36,887 bases of DNA from Piscibacillus sp052246295 (GTDB lineage: Bacteria; Bacillota; Bacilli; Bacillales; Alkalibacillaceae), in NCBI GenBank assembly GCA_052246295.1, contig JBQQCO010000024.1. The stretch is one strand, 5' to 3'. The translations under genes were made by a program, and so were the position numbers. The notes beneath the pieces were generated by a model. It was not told the DNA's origin. It worked only from the letters and a program-made list of their open reading frames with translations, and searched no databases. Shown here piece by piece: positions 8,012 to 16,448 of this stretch. Positions within the stretch are counted from its first letter, which is position 1; every line of letters starts with the position of its first letter.

Positions 8012-8668
8012 TTAATCTTCATACTCAACATTTAAATCAGAAATCTCATAAAACTCTTTCTTTAACTCATTAAATTCTTGAGTTAAATTATTGAAAGTTT
8101 CTTGGGCATCTTGAACTTCTGTATAACTCTTGTTTACATTCTCTACTTGAGAATCCAGATCTTCTTTTTCTAAGTTTTCATCTTTAAGCATTTCATATAA
8201 TTCTGCATCTAAATCAAGTGAACTTTTGTAAGCTTCATACAACTCATTAAAAGCTTCGTATCTGTCGTTCATTGTGGTCATCATCTCATCAGCCACTTCT
8301 TTAGGTTCTTCTTCCAGCTCTTCGACATACTCTTCAATTTGATCAAATTCTTCTTTTGCAGAGTCAATACTTTCTTTCTCTTGTTCTAATAACTCACGAC
8401 GCTCTTCAACCACACCTAATGCCTCGTCAACAATAGGTTGAATTTCTTCAAGTTCATCCATATTAATTTCCATCATTTGATTATAGAGTTCATTCTCTTG
8501 ATCTTCTAATTCAACTAATTGTGATTGAGCTGATTGGAAAGAGCTTTCTAACTCAACAGACTTTTCTAGATGATTGTATATATCCTCTGCAGGATTATAG
8601 TCATCAGTACATGCAGATAAGACTACAAATATAATTAGTATGATTGCTGAAGTCACTAAACGTTTCAT
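8012..8668 (-). CDS. ykyA: YkyA-family lipoprotein
   Basis: 218 residues from the ATG at 8668, chosen because AGAGGG lies seven bases upstream and the protein then begins with a lipoprotein signal MKRLVTSAIILIIFVVLSAC (lipobox Cys20). An upstream ATG at 8728 would bury the signal. The rest is almost wholly helical, Glu-rich and heptad-like, suggesting a long coiled coil outside the membrane. It matches the YkyA family (annotated as putative cell-wall binding lipoprotein), which sits between defB and pdhA in B. subtilis exactly as here. Function is not established. It carries its own terminator, so it is not co-transcribed with pdhA under normal readthrough. Confidence 0.85.
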   Translation of the reverse strand: MKRLVTSAIILIIFVVLSACTDDYNPAEDIYNHLEKSVELESSFQSAQSQLVELEDQENELYNQMMEINMDELEEIQPIVDEALGVVEERRELLEQEKESIDSAKEEFDQIEEYVEELEEEPKEVADEMMTTMNDRYEAFNELYEAYKSSLDLDAELYEMLKDENLEKEDLDSQVENVNKSYTEVQDAQETFNNLTQEFNELKKEFYEISDLNVEYED

Positions 8669-8806
8669 CGTCTTCCCTCTTTCTAAGTTCGTATTTTCGT
8701 TAATAAAAAGTATAACATAATCACTCATTAAAAAATAACATCAAAATATTAATATATAGAAAAAACTTGTGATAAAATGATGTTGTTATAAAGGAGAGCT
8801 GAAAGG

Positions 8807-9373
8807 ATGAATAACATGATAACGATGGATCAAATTGTGCGTGAAGGTGATCCTGTCTTACGTGAAAAGGCTATAGAATTAGACCTCCCTGCTTCAAAAG
8901 AAGATCATAACACTTTAGAAAAAATGCTCCAATTTATTAAGAATAGTCAAGATGATGAATTGGCCAAAAAGTATAACCTGAGACCTGGTGTTGGATTAGC
9001 TGCTCCTCAAATAGGTATTTCTAAAAGAATGTTAGCTGTTCATTTTACTGATTTTAATGATAAAGAATATAGTATGGGATTGTTTAATCCTAAAATCATG
9101 AGCCATTCTGTTGAGAAGACTTATTTACAAGGTGGAGAAGGTTGCCTTAGTGTGGATCGTGATGTACCTGGAATTGTCCCACGGTATGCAAGAATCACGG
9201 TAAAAGGAGTAAACCTCGAGGGTGAAGAAGTTAAACTAAGATTAAAAGGTTATGCGGCAATTGTTTTTCAACACGAGATAGACCATCTTGATGGAATAAT
9301 GTTCTATGATCATATTAATCCTGATAACCCTTTACAACCACCCGAAAACTCCAAACCAGCTGAAGAAATTTAG
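8807..9373 (+). CDS. defB: Peptide deformylase
   Basis: 188 residues. All three deformylase motifs are present: GVGLAAPQIG (motif 1), EGCLSV (motif 2, metal Cys) and HEIDHLDG (motif 3, metal His pair and catalytic Glu). The insertions before motif 1 and the length mark a type 2 enzyme. It removes the formyl group from nascent N-terminal formyl-Met in the cytoplasm. The start could be 8807 (AAGGAG 10 nt upstream) or 8816 (AAAGG 9 nt upstream, giving MITMDQIV, which matches my memory of B. subtilis DefB). Divergent from ykyA; followed by a strong terminator. Confidence 0.95.
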   Translation: MNNMITMDQIVREGDPVLREKAIELDLPASKEDHNTLEKMLQFIKNSQDDELAKKYNLRPGVGLAAPQIGISKRMLAVHFTDFNDKEYSMGLFNPKIMSHSVEKTYLQGGEGCLSVDRDVPGIVPRYARITVKGVNLEGEEVKLRLKGYAAIVFQHEIDHLDGIMFYDHINPDNPLQPPENSKPAEEI

Positions 9374-9381
9374 TGTTTATG

Positions 9382-9413
9382 AAGTACTGATGATAAAAAT
9401 CAGTACTTTTTTT
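9382..9413 (+). terminator. Terminator of defB
   Basis: Stem AAGTACTGAT / ATCAGTACTT with a 7-nt loop and a run of T, eight bases after the stop codon. Confidence 0.9.
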
Positions 9414-9563
9414 GTATAAATCATTTTAAAAAGAATGAATTGCAGTATATAATAATAAAAGAAGATGATAATGTTAATATATGCCTTAGTATTTATTGCT
9501 TATTACTTATAATGATTTTAACATTGTTTCTCATATAATCTTCAGTAAGGGGTTGTATGGTAC

Positions 9564-9641
9564 ATGTTAAAGAAATTGAGAGATCGAATTAAAAAACGTC
9601 TAAAGAAATTATTAGGCAACAAAAAAACGGCCAACACATAA
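9564..9641 (+). CDS. Possible 25-residue cationic amphipathic peptide
   Basis: The frame encodes 25 residues beginning MLKKLRDRIKKRLKKLLGNK. Ten of the first twenty are Lys or Arg, and the Leu/Ile residues (2, 5, 9, 13, 16, 17) fall at 3-4 residue intervals, giving an amphipathic helix. AAGGGG (9547-9552) lies 11 nt upstream, slightly far. TATAAT occurs at 9508 and 9534, but with weak -35 matches. There is no terminator before rpoY, so it may head that transcript. I recognise no family. It may be a membrane-active or RNA-binding peptide, or a chance frame in A-rich DNA. Confidence 0.4.
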   Translation: MLKKLRDRIKKRLKKLLGNKKTANT

Positions 9642-9728
9642 TATTGTTCTTTAATGCTCATTTGCATTTAGATATAGCTATACGGATAGGTAATGAACGG
9701 AGAAATATTTACAGTAAGGAGAGATAAT

Positions 9729-9938
9729 ATGATTTTTAAAGTACTTTATCAAGAACATGCTGAAGAAGCACCAGTTCGTGAAGAAACAAAAACTCTTTAT
9801 ATTGAAGCGGAAAATGTAAGAGAAGTACGTTCAAAGCTAGCTGATCGTAATTACAATATAGAATATGTCCAAGAACTAAGTGAGGCACACTTAAAATACG
9901 AACAACAATCCGAAGATTTTAAAGTGGAGAAACTCTAG
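9729..9938 (+). CDS. rpoY: RNA polymerase epsilon subunit (YkzG / RpoY)
   Basis: 69 residues from the ATG at 9729, chosen because AAGGAG lies eight bases upstream and the product then starts MIFKVLYQE like the family; a longer frame from 9693 lacks a good site. The conserved YIEAENVREVRSKL and the C-terminal YEQQSEDFKV are typical. RpoY is a small Firmicutes-specific accessory subunit that binds near the downstream side of RNA polymerase. It is 13 bases upstream of rnjA, the invariant neighbour in Bacilli, so a transcription subunit and an RNA-decay enzyme are made from one transcript. Confidence 0.95.
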   Translation: MIFKVLYQEHAEEAPVREETKTLYIEAENVREVRSKLADRNYNIEYVQELSEAHLKYEQQSEDFKVEKL

Positions 9939-9951
9939 GGGTCGTTCATAT

Positions 9952-11619
9952 ATGAAATTTGTAAAAAACGATCAAGTAGCAGTCTTCGCATTAGGCGGTC
10001 TTGGCGAGATCGGTAAAAATACGTATGGGGTACAATTTCAAGATGAAATTATTCTAATTGATGCTGGTATTAAATTCCCCGAGGATGAGTTACTAGGAAT
10101 CGATTATGTAATCCCTGATTATACGTATTTAATTCAAAACCAGGACAAAATTAAAGGATTGTTTATCACACATGGACATGAAGACCACATTGGTGGAATT
10201 CCGTATTTATTAAGAGAAATTAATGTACCTATTTATGCAGGTAAGCTAGCAATTGGATTAATTCGTAATAAACTTGAAGAACACGGACTATTACGAAATG
10301 CCAAATTAAACACTATTCAAGAGGATGACGTCATAAAATTCCGTAAAACTTCCGTATCTTTCTTCCGTACAACACACAGTATTCCTGATTCGTACGGTAT
10401 TGTGGTTAAGACACCTCCAGGTAATATTGTACACACTGGAGATTTCAAATTTGACTTTACACCAGTTGGGGAACCAGCAAACTTAACTAAAATGGCTGAA
10501 ATTGGTGCTGAAGGGGTATTATGCTTACTTTCTGATAGTACAAACAGTGAAGTTCCTGGGTTTACACTATCTGAAAGAGTTGTTGGAGAGAGTATACACG
10601 ATATTTTCAGTAAAGTTGAAGGTCGTGTCATTTTTGCAACATTTGCATCAAACATATACCGCCTACAACAAGTTGTCGAGGCAGCATCTAATAACGGACG
10701 AAAAATTTGTGTATTCGGACGAAGCATGGAGAATTCAATCCGAATTGGACAAGAACTAGGATATATTCGTGCACCGAAAGATACATTTATTGAACCGAAT
10801 GAAATAAACAAGTTACCTAGCGATGAGGTATGTATCTTATGTACTGGGTCTCAGGGTGAATCGTTAGCTGCTTTATCAAGAATTGCTAATGGGACACACA
10901 GACATATTCAGATCCAACCTGATGATACAGTTGTCTTCTCGTCTTCCCCAATTCCAGGGAACACGATTAGCGTAAACCGTAGTATTAATAAACTTTATCG
11001 TGCTGGCGCAAATGTCATTCATGGTTCATTAAATGATATCCATACATCAGGACATGGTGGACAAGAAGAACAAAAGTTAATGCTACGTTTATTAAAACCA
11101 AAATATTTCATGCCTATTCACGGTGAATATCGCATGTTAGCAGAACACACTAAGTTAGCAAAAGATTGTGGTGTTCCTTTGAACAACTCATTCGTAATGG
11201 ACAATGGTGACGTTCTTGCAATTGGTAATAAACATGTTGGAGTTGCTGGTAAGATTCCATCAGGCTCGGTATATGTCGATGGTAGTGGTATTGGAGATAT
11301 CGGCAACATTGTATTACGCGACCGCAGGATTCTTTCTGAAGAAGGATTGGTTGTTGTAGTAGTAAGCATTAACATGAAAGAGTTCAAAATCGCTTCAGGC
11401 CCAGATATCATCTCTAGAGGCTTTGTTTATATGAGAGAATCTGAAGACCTAATCAAAGAAGCCCAGGTACTTGTCTCAAACCACCTAGAAAAAGTAATGG
11501 AACGAAGAACATCACAATGGTCTGAGATCAAAAATGAAATTACGGATACGATTCAGCCATTCCTTTATGAGAAGACTAAACGTCGTCCAATGATATTACC
11601 TATTATCATGGAAGTTTAA
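9952..11619 (+). CDS. rnjA: Ribonuclease J1
   Basis: 555 residues, the family length. Metallo-beta-lactamase domain with the zinc motif HGHEDHIGG, then a beta-CASP domain (IFATFASNIYRLQQ, CTGSQGE, HTSGHGGQEE) and the RNase J C-terminal domain. It has both 5'-3' exonuclease and endonuclease activity and is central to mRNA turnover and 16S rRNA 5' maturation in Bacilli. J1 is preferred over J2 because of the rpoY neighbour. The start ATG at 9952 follows AGGGG about ten bases upstream. A strong terminator follows, facing convergent ktrC. Confidence 0.96.
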   Translation: MKFVKNDQVAVFALGGLGEIGKNTYGVQFQDEIILIDAGIKFPEDELLGIDYVIPDYTYLIQNQDKIKGLFITHGHEDHIGGIPYLLREINVPIYAGKLAIGLIRNKLEEHGLLRNAKLNTIQEDDVIKFRKTSVSFFRTTHSIPDSYGIVVKTPPGNIVHTGDFKFDFTPVGEPANLTKMAEIGAEGVLCLLSDSTNSEVPGFTLSERVVGESIHDIFSKVEGRVIFATFASNIYRLQQVVEAASNNGRKICVFGRSMENSIRIGQELGYIRAPKDTFIEPNEINKLPSDEVCILCTGSQGESLAALSRIANGTHRHIQIQPDDTVVFSSSPIPGNTISVNRSINKLYRAGANVIHGSLNDIHTSGHGGQEEQKLMLRLLKPKYFMPIHGEYRMLAEHTKLAKDCGVPLNNSFVMDNGDVLAIGNKHVGVAGKIPSGSVYVDGSGIGDIGNIVLRDRRILSEEGLVVVVVSINMKEFKIASGPDIISRGFVYMRESEDLIKEAQVLVSNHLEKVMERRTSQWSEIKNEITDTIQPFLYEKTKRRPMILPIIMEV

Positions 11620-11643
11620 TAAACATTACCTATCCAAAATAGC

Positions 11644-11677
11644 AAAAACTCGCTTAGTCATACAGCGAGTTTTTTTA
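11644..11677. terminator. Terminator between rnjA and ktrC
   Basis: Stem AAAACTCGCT / AGCGAGTTTT with a long T-run on the plus strand. The A-run on the other side gives T on the minus strand too, so it could end ktrC transcripts as well. Confidence 0.9.
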
Positions 11678-11679
11678 TA

Positions 11680-12345
11680 TTAGTCTTCTATTACTAACGC
11701 TTTTTCAAATCTAGAAATATCCTTATCAGCACCGATTATAATTAATATATCATCATACAAAATCTTCTCATTTGCCATCGGCGACACATTGATTTCTTTT
11801 CCACGCTTAATAGCAACAACGTTACAGCCAAATTTAGCACGAATGTCTAACTCCATTAATGTCTTACCTTGCATCTTTTCTCCTGCTTTAATCTCAACCA
11901 CACTATATTCATCAGACAATTCAAGGTAATCTAATACATTACTAGAGATAATACTATGTGCAATTCGTTTACCCATATCACGTTCAGGGTGCACGATCTC
12001 ATCTGCTCCGATTTTCTCTAAAATCTTTTCATGATAATCATTTTGAGCTTTAACAGTAATTCGTTTTACCCCAATTTCTCTTAAAAGCAATGTGGTTAAA
12101 ATACTAGCATGTATATTATCACCAATGGCGACAATCACGTGGTCAAGGTTTCTAAATCCTAATTCTTTTAGTGCTAATTCGTCAGTAGAATCTGCAATAA
12201 CCGAATCTGATGCAATTTCTTTATACTCATTTACTTTATCTTCATCTAGGTCTAAAGCAAGGACCTCTTCGCCTTCTTTACTTAATTCTTTACAAATACT
12301 TCCCCCGAAGCGACCTAATCCAATTACTCCATATAACTTCTTCAT
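11680..12345 (-). CDS. ktrC: Ktr potassium uptake system regulatory subunit KtrC
   Basis: 221 residues. An RCK_N Rossmann domain opens with GVIGLGRFGGSI (nucleotide-binding glycines) and an RCK_C domain occupies about 135-221. The subunit forms an octameric cytoplasmic ring that gates a KtrB/KtrD channel, opening with ATP and, in B. subtilis, closing when c-di-AMP binds RCK_C. KtrC (YkqB) is next to rnjA in B. subtilis, as here, which favours KtrC over KtrA. The partner channel gene ktrD is in this same window, about 21 kb away on the same strand. AGGAGG lies upstream of the ATG. Confidence 0.93.
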   Translation of the reverse strand: MKKLYGVIGLGRFGGSICKELSKEGEEVLALDLDEDKVNEYKEIASDSVIADSTDELALKELGFRNLDHVIVAIGDNIHASILTTLLLREIGVKRITVKAQNDYHEKILEKIGADEIVHPERDMGKRIAHSIISSNVLDYLELSDEYSVVEIKAGEKMQGKTLMELDIRAKFGCNVVAIKRGKEINVSPMANEKILYDDILIIIGADKDISRFEKALVIED

Positions 12346-12430
12346 ATCTTGTTCCTCCTAAAAAGCCATATCTGAAAACAAGTCTACCATATATGCTACC
12401 CTTTTGTATTCTTTATTTAAAAGTTAGCTC

Positions 12431-12449
12431 TGATAAACTCAGTTTATCA
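12431..12449. promoter_or_regulatory. Perfect palindrome upstream of ktrC, candidate operator
   Basis: TGATAAACT-C-AGTTTATCA, 9-bp arms around one base, about 85 nt upstream of the ktrC start. No T-run follows on either strand. A possible TTGAAC (-35) lies just outside on the minus strand with TTTATC as a poor -10 inside the palindrome. Binding protein unknown. Confidence 0.4.
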
Positions 12450-12477
12450 TAAGAGTTCAAAAGAATTTAAAATTATA

Positions 12478-12509
12478 AAACGCAACCGCCATTTTGAGCG
12501 ATTGCGCTT
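12478..12509 (-). terminator. Terminator of the ABC exporter operon
   Basis: Minus strand: GCGCAATCGC pairs with GCGGTTGCGT (two G-U pairs), then TTTTAT, a few bases after the second ABC gene stops. Confidence 0.8.
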
Positions 12510-12513
12510 CATC

Positions 12514-14340
12514 TTATAATTGGTCAAGCATTTGGAATTGTGACTTAACTAAGTCATAGTATTCACCTTGTTTTTTCATAAGTTCATCATGGTTGCCTTG
12601 TTCCAGAATTCGACCATGTTCTAGTACAATAATGTTATCAGAATCACGAATTGTTGATAATCTATGAGCGATAATAATCGCTGTTCGTCCTTTTAGTAGA
12701 CGTTTTAATGCATTTTGAATCTTAACTTCTGTCTCTGTATCAATACTTGCTGTCGCTTCATCAAGAATAATAATTTTCGGATCTGCTAATAAAGCGCGAG
12801 CAAATGATAATAATTGTCGTTCACCGGCAGATAAAATGTTTCCTCGTTCTTCAACCTCGGTTTCATATTTATCAGCTAAACGTTGAATAAAATCATCTGC
12901 ACCAACAACTTTCGCGGCTTCCATTACTTCCTCATCTGAAGCGTCAGGTCGACCAAATCGAATGTTTTCCATGATTGTTCCTGAGAAGATGAATGTATCT
13001 TGTAGGACGACGCTAATATTTTGTCTTAAGCCATCTAGCTTAACATCTCTCAAATCTACTCCATCAATTTTCACAGACCCCTTAGTTGGATCGTAGAAAC
13101 GATTAATTAAGTTGGCAATGGTTGATTTTCCTGAGCCCGTATGACCGACTAGAGCGACTGTTTCCCCCTGCTTCATTTCTAGAGAGATCTCGTGTAATGC
13201 AATACGGTCTTCATCATAAGAGAATTGAACCTGATCAAATTCGATATGACCTTTAATATCATTTAATTCGACTGCATTTTCCTTCTCTTCAACGTTAGGC
13301 TTCTCATCTAAGAATTCAAAAATTCGTTCCGAAGCTGACATCGCCATGAGTAATTGGTTATACATTTGACCTAACCTTGAAATAGGCTCCCAGAACATAC
13401 CGATAAAGAATGTAAATGAGATAAAAACACCTAATGTAACATTTGGATCGTTAATAATTAAATATGACCCATAAGCAACTAAGATGACCGTCCCAAACGC
13501 GTTACTCATTTCAACAAACGGTCTAAACATCGCACTCTTTTTAGTAGCCACATTCCAACTTTGGAATGTATCATCATTTACACCATGAAAATACTCTGTA
13601 TTGTTATCTTCTTGCGAGAACGACTGAGTAATTCGAATCCCTTGAATACTTTCATTTAAGTGCGAGTTAACGCGTGATTGTTGGATTCTAACTTGTTGCC
13701 ATGAACGACGTATGTTCTTTCTTAACTTAGTAGAAATATAGAACATTATTGGAATAATAACCATAACAGCTAATGCTAATTTTGGACTGATAATTAGTAG
13801 AATGACAACGATACTAATCAACGTAATAACATCCATCAATAGGTTAATAATCCCGTTTGTAAATAACTCCTGTAACGAGTTAATATCGTTCATGATACGT
13901 ACGATAATACTTCCTGCTGAACGATTATCAAAGAATCGATTCGAAAGTCGTTGAACGTGTGAGAATAAATGATGCCTTAAATCATAAACTACGTTCTGAC
14001 CTAATATATTAACGTATTTGATTCTAATAGCATTACCGATATAACTTAACAAGTAAAGAATTGCTACCCCAATAACAAATTGCATTAATAAACCATAATC
14101 TCCACTCGGTAGTACTTTGTCTACGATATAAGTACCGATTATAATAGGTACTGCCAACCTTACAATCGTAGATACGAGCATGGCAATAATAGCAATAGGT
14201 AGAACTGTCTTTGCGTAAGGTTTTACGTATTTCAGTAGTCGTACAAGTTGTTGCCAGTTAAATGGTTTATCAACCGGAATATCTTGAGTATATCTAAATC
14301 TTTTTAAATGAGGGCTTTTTGCCTTCATCGTTTCTGCCAT
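12514..14340 (-). CDS. ABC exporter half-transporter, consensus-site subunit
   Basis: 608 residues. An N-terminal six-helix exporter domain (about 45-330) is followed by a nucleotide-binding domain with Walker A GHTGSGKS, Q-loop VLQDTF, a changed signature LSAGERQ (usual LSGGQ), Walker B IIILDEATASID with the catalytic Glu, and the switch His in AHRLS. The altered signature here combined with the Asp-type Walker B in the partner at 14353 makes one degenerate and one active ATP site, the known design of heterodimeric multidrug exporters. Lengths resemble the B. subtilis YknU/YknV or YheH/YheI type pairs; I cannot name the substrate. Second gene of the pair, 12 bases after the first. Confidence 0.9.
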   Translation of the reverse strand: MAETMKAKSPHLKRFRYTQDIPVDKPFNWQQLVRLLKYVKPYAKTVLPIAIIAMLVSTIVRLAVPIIIGTYIVDKVLPSGDYGLLMQFVIGVAILYLLSYIGNAIRIKYVNILGQNVVYDLRHHLFSHVQRLSNRFFDNRSAGSIIVRIMNDINSLQELFTNGIINLLMDVITLISIVVILLIISPKLALAVMVIIPIMFYISTKLRKNIRRSWQQVRIQQSRVNSHLNESIQGIRITQSFSQEDNNTEYFHGVNDDTFQSWNVATKKSAMFRPFVEMSNAFGTVILVAYGSYLIINDPNVTLGVFISFTFFIGMFWEPISRLGQMYNQLLMAMSASERIFEFLDEKPNVEEKENAVELNDIKGHIEFDQVQFSYDEDRIALHEISLEMKQGETVALVGHTGSGKSTIANLINRFYDPTKGSVKIDGVDLRDVKLDGLRQNISVVLQDTFIFSGTIMENIRFGRPDASDEEVMEAAKVVGADDFIQRLADKYETEVEERGNILSAGERQLLSFARALLADPKIIILDEATASIDTETEVKIQNALKRLLKGRTAIIIAHRLSTIRDSDNIIVLEHGRILEQGNHDELMKKQGEYYDLVKSQFQMLDQL

Positions 14341-14352
14341 ATGTCTCCCCCC

Positions 14353-16113
14353 TTAAGCGTGTTGCTTAGCCTTTCCCAATATCGCCTCTTTATCTTGATA
14401 TTGAATATCGTATATACGTTGGTAAGGACCGCCATTGCTTAGTAATTCTTCGTGCTTACCACGTTCAACAATATTTCCATCTTCTAACACTAATATTTCA
14501 TCCGCGTGTTTCAGTGATGAAATACGATGTGCAATGATAAAGGTTGTGCGCCCTTTCATTACTTCTTTTAAGGCTTTTTGAATCTTGAATTCAGTTTCCA
14601 TATCAACTGCTGATGTTGCATCATCTAACACAAGAACTCGAGGATTTATTAAAATCGCACGTGCAATGGAAATACGTTGCTTCTGACCACCTGATAATCC
14701 CATACCTCTTTCCCCAAGCAATGTGTCATAACCATTGGGCATTTCCATGATAAACTCATGTGCTTGAGCTCGTTTTGCAGCATCAATGATTTCCTCCATT
14801 GAAGCCTCAGGATTACCGTAAGCAATATTATCCTTAATTGATGTAGAAAATAAAAACGGCTCTTGTAAAACGAAACCTATATGCTTTCTCATATCTTTTA
14901 AGGAATATTCAGAAATTGGTTTTCCATCTAAAAGAACTTCACCTTGTTCTGGTTCATAGAATCTTGTAATCAATTGTGTAATACTCGTTTTACCTGAACC
15001 AGTTGCACCAATCAACCCAATCGTCTTGCCTGGAGGTGCGTCAAAGGATACATTCTTCAAAGCCTCATCGTCATCCTCAATATATGTTAAAGTGACATCT
15101 TTAAATGTAATATGACCTTCAACGTTCTTACTCTCGATAGGACTTGTCGAATCTTTGATTTCATCCTTTGAATCTAAAATTTCTAATAAACGTTCTCCAG
15201 ATGCTTTAGATTGAGAGAACATGTTAACAACAAAACCAAAGTTCATTAACGGTCCAACTAAATACCAAATTAAGTTAAAGTAAGCAGCAATGACACCAAT
15301 CGATACTGAGCCATTCATGTATAGGTAACCACCAAAAGCTAATAAAACAACAACTGATATGTTGCCCATAAACTCCATTAATGGAAAGTATTTAGACCAA
15401 ATCTTTGCTGTATCTAAATAATGCTGACGGTAATTATCACCTTTTTCAGAGAAACGGTTAATCTCAAAATCTTCTCTTGATAGTGATTTTACCGTGTTCA
15501 TACCTGAAATGTTTTCTTGAACACGAGTATTTAATCGACCGAATGATTTACGAATCCCTCTAAATGCTGGATGTACTCGTTTATCAAATTTCATAACTAC
15601 AACAATTAAAAATGGCATCGAAGCCATCGTTGCTAACGCCAGTGGTACAGAATAATAAAACATTACTGATACACTAGATAACACTAATAGTACAATCCTT
15701 ATTAATTCCGAGAAGCCAAATGATAGGAAAAATCTAAACAGCTCAACATCAGCCGTTAATCGAGACATTAAATCTCCTGTCTTGGCATTATCATAATAAT
15801 GGAAAGATAATCGCTGTAGCTTCTTATATAATGCGTCTCTTAAGCTAAATACAGCTGAAATTCCAAAATAATCACCCATGTATTGGTGAAAAAATGTAGC
15901 AACTGATTTAATAATCATCAGTCCAATAAAAGCTAAACACAACATTGGTACTAAACTATAATTCTCTTCACTAATGACTTCATCAACTGTGATCTGTATG
16001 ACAATTGGATAAACAACTGTAATTAAGACCACAAAAAGTAAAGACAATAACGATATAAAGAAATATCGTTTGTAGGGCCAATAAAAATCTTTAAGCTTCT
16101 TAAACGTTTCCAT
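14353..16113 (-). CDS. ABC exporter half-transporter, degenerate-site subunit
   Basis: 586 residues. Six-helix exporter domain (about 15-320), then a nucleotide-binding domain with Walker A GATGSGKT, Q-loop VLQEPF, canonical signature LSGGQKQR, Walker B VLVLDDATSAVD and switch-loop AHRISS. The residue after the Walker B Asp is Asp, not Glu, so its own Walker site should not hydrolyse ATP well. It pairs with the following gene as a heterodimer; the likely job is export of hydrophobic or lipid-like compounds. The ATG follows AAGGGGGAAC. A short palindrome (16140-16160) lies in the leader. Divergent from the CoA-disulfide reductase gene. Confidence 0.9.
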   Translation of the reverse strand: METFKKLKDFYWPYKRYFFISLLSLLFVVLITVVYPIVIQITVDEVISEENYSLVPMLCLAFIGLMIIKSVATFFHQYMGDYFGISAVFSLRDALYKKLQRLSFHYYDNAKTGDLMSRLTADVELFRFFLSFGFSELIRIVLLVLSSVSVMFYYSVPLALATMASMPFLIVVVMKFDKRVHPAFRGIRKSFGRLNTRVQENISGMNTVKSLSREDFEINRFSEKGDNYRQHYLDTAKIWSKYFPLMEFMGNISVVVLLAFGGYLYMNGSVSIGVIAAYFNLIWYLVGPLMNFGFVVNMFSQSKASGERLLEILDSKDEIKDSTSPIESKNVEGHITFKDVTLTYIEDDDEALKNVSFDAPPGKTIGLIGATGSGKTSITQLITRFYEPEQGEVLLDGKPISEYSLKDMRKHIGFVLQEPFLFSTSIKDNIAYGNPEASMEEIIDAAKRAQAHEFIMEMPNGYDTLLGERGMGLSGGQKQRISIARAILINPRVLVLDDATSAVDMETEFKIQKALKEVMKGRTTFIIAHRISSLKHADEILVLEDGNIVERGKHEELLSNGGPYQRIYDIQYQDKEAILGKAKQHA

Positions 16114-16448
16114 GATGTTCCCCCTTTTTAAGCTAACAAACTAATTTAGAAAAAATTAGTACTTTTATAAATATACCGAGTTCCGAAATAAAATTCTACC
16201 CCTTTTGGAGAAAAATTTTAAAAAAATTTATACTAATCAGCATATAATAAGATTTGATAAATGACTTCGATACATAGAACCATTTCATCTCAGACTTTAG
16301 GCTGAATTGACTTAAAAATACGGTATGTGGTATATAATAGAGAGATACGTAATTATTGAAATATCAAGTTTATATTATAAAGAAGACCATAAAAAAGACT
16401 TTAACCTGTTCTTTCACGAGTAGATTTTTTAAAAAATGAGGTGATTAG
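16114..16448. other. Divergent intergenic region with two candidate control sites
   Basis: 335 bp, very AT-rich. It holds a palindrome ACTAATTT-5 nt-AAATTAGT (16140-16160), 27 to 47 bases before the ABC gene start, and toward the reductase a TTGACT (16307) with TATATAAT (16331-16338). The spacer is 18 nt to TATATA or 20 nt to TATAAT. I see no small gene or terminator in it. Confidence 0.45.

Noticed and set aside
10317..10811. A 164-codon minus-strand frame inside rnjA
   Set aside because: Antisense shadow of a well conserved gene, with no site or family resemblance.
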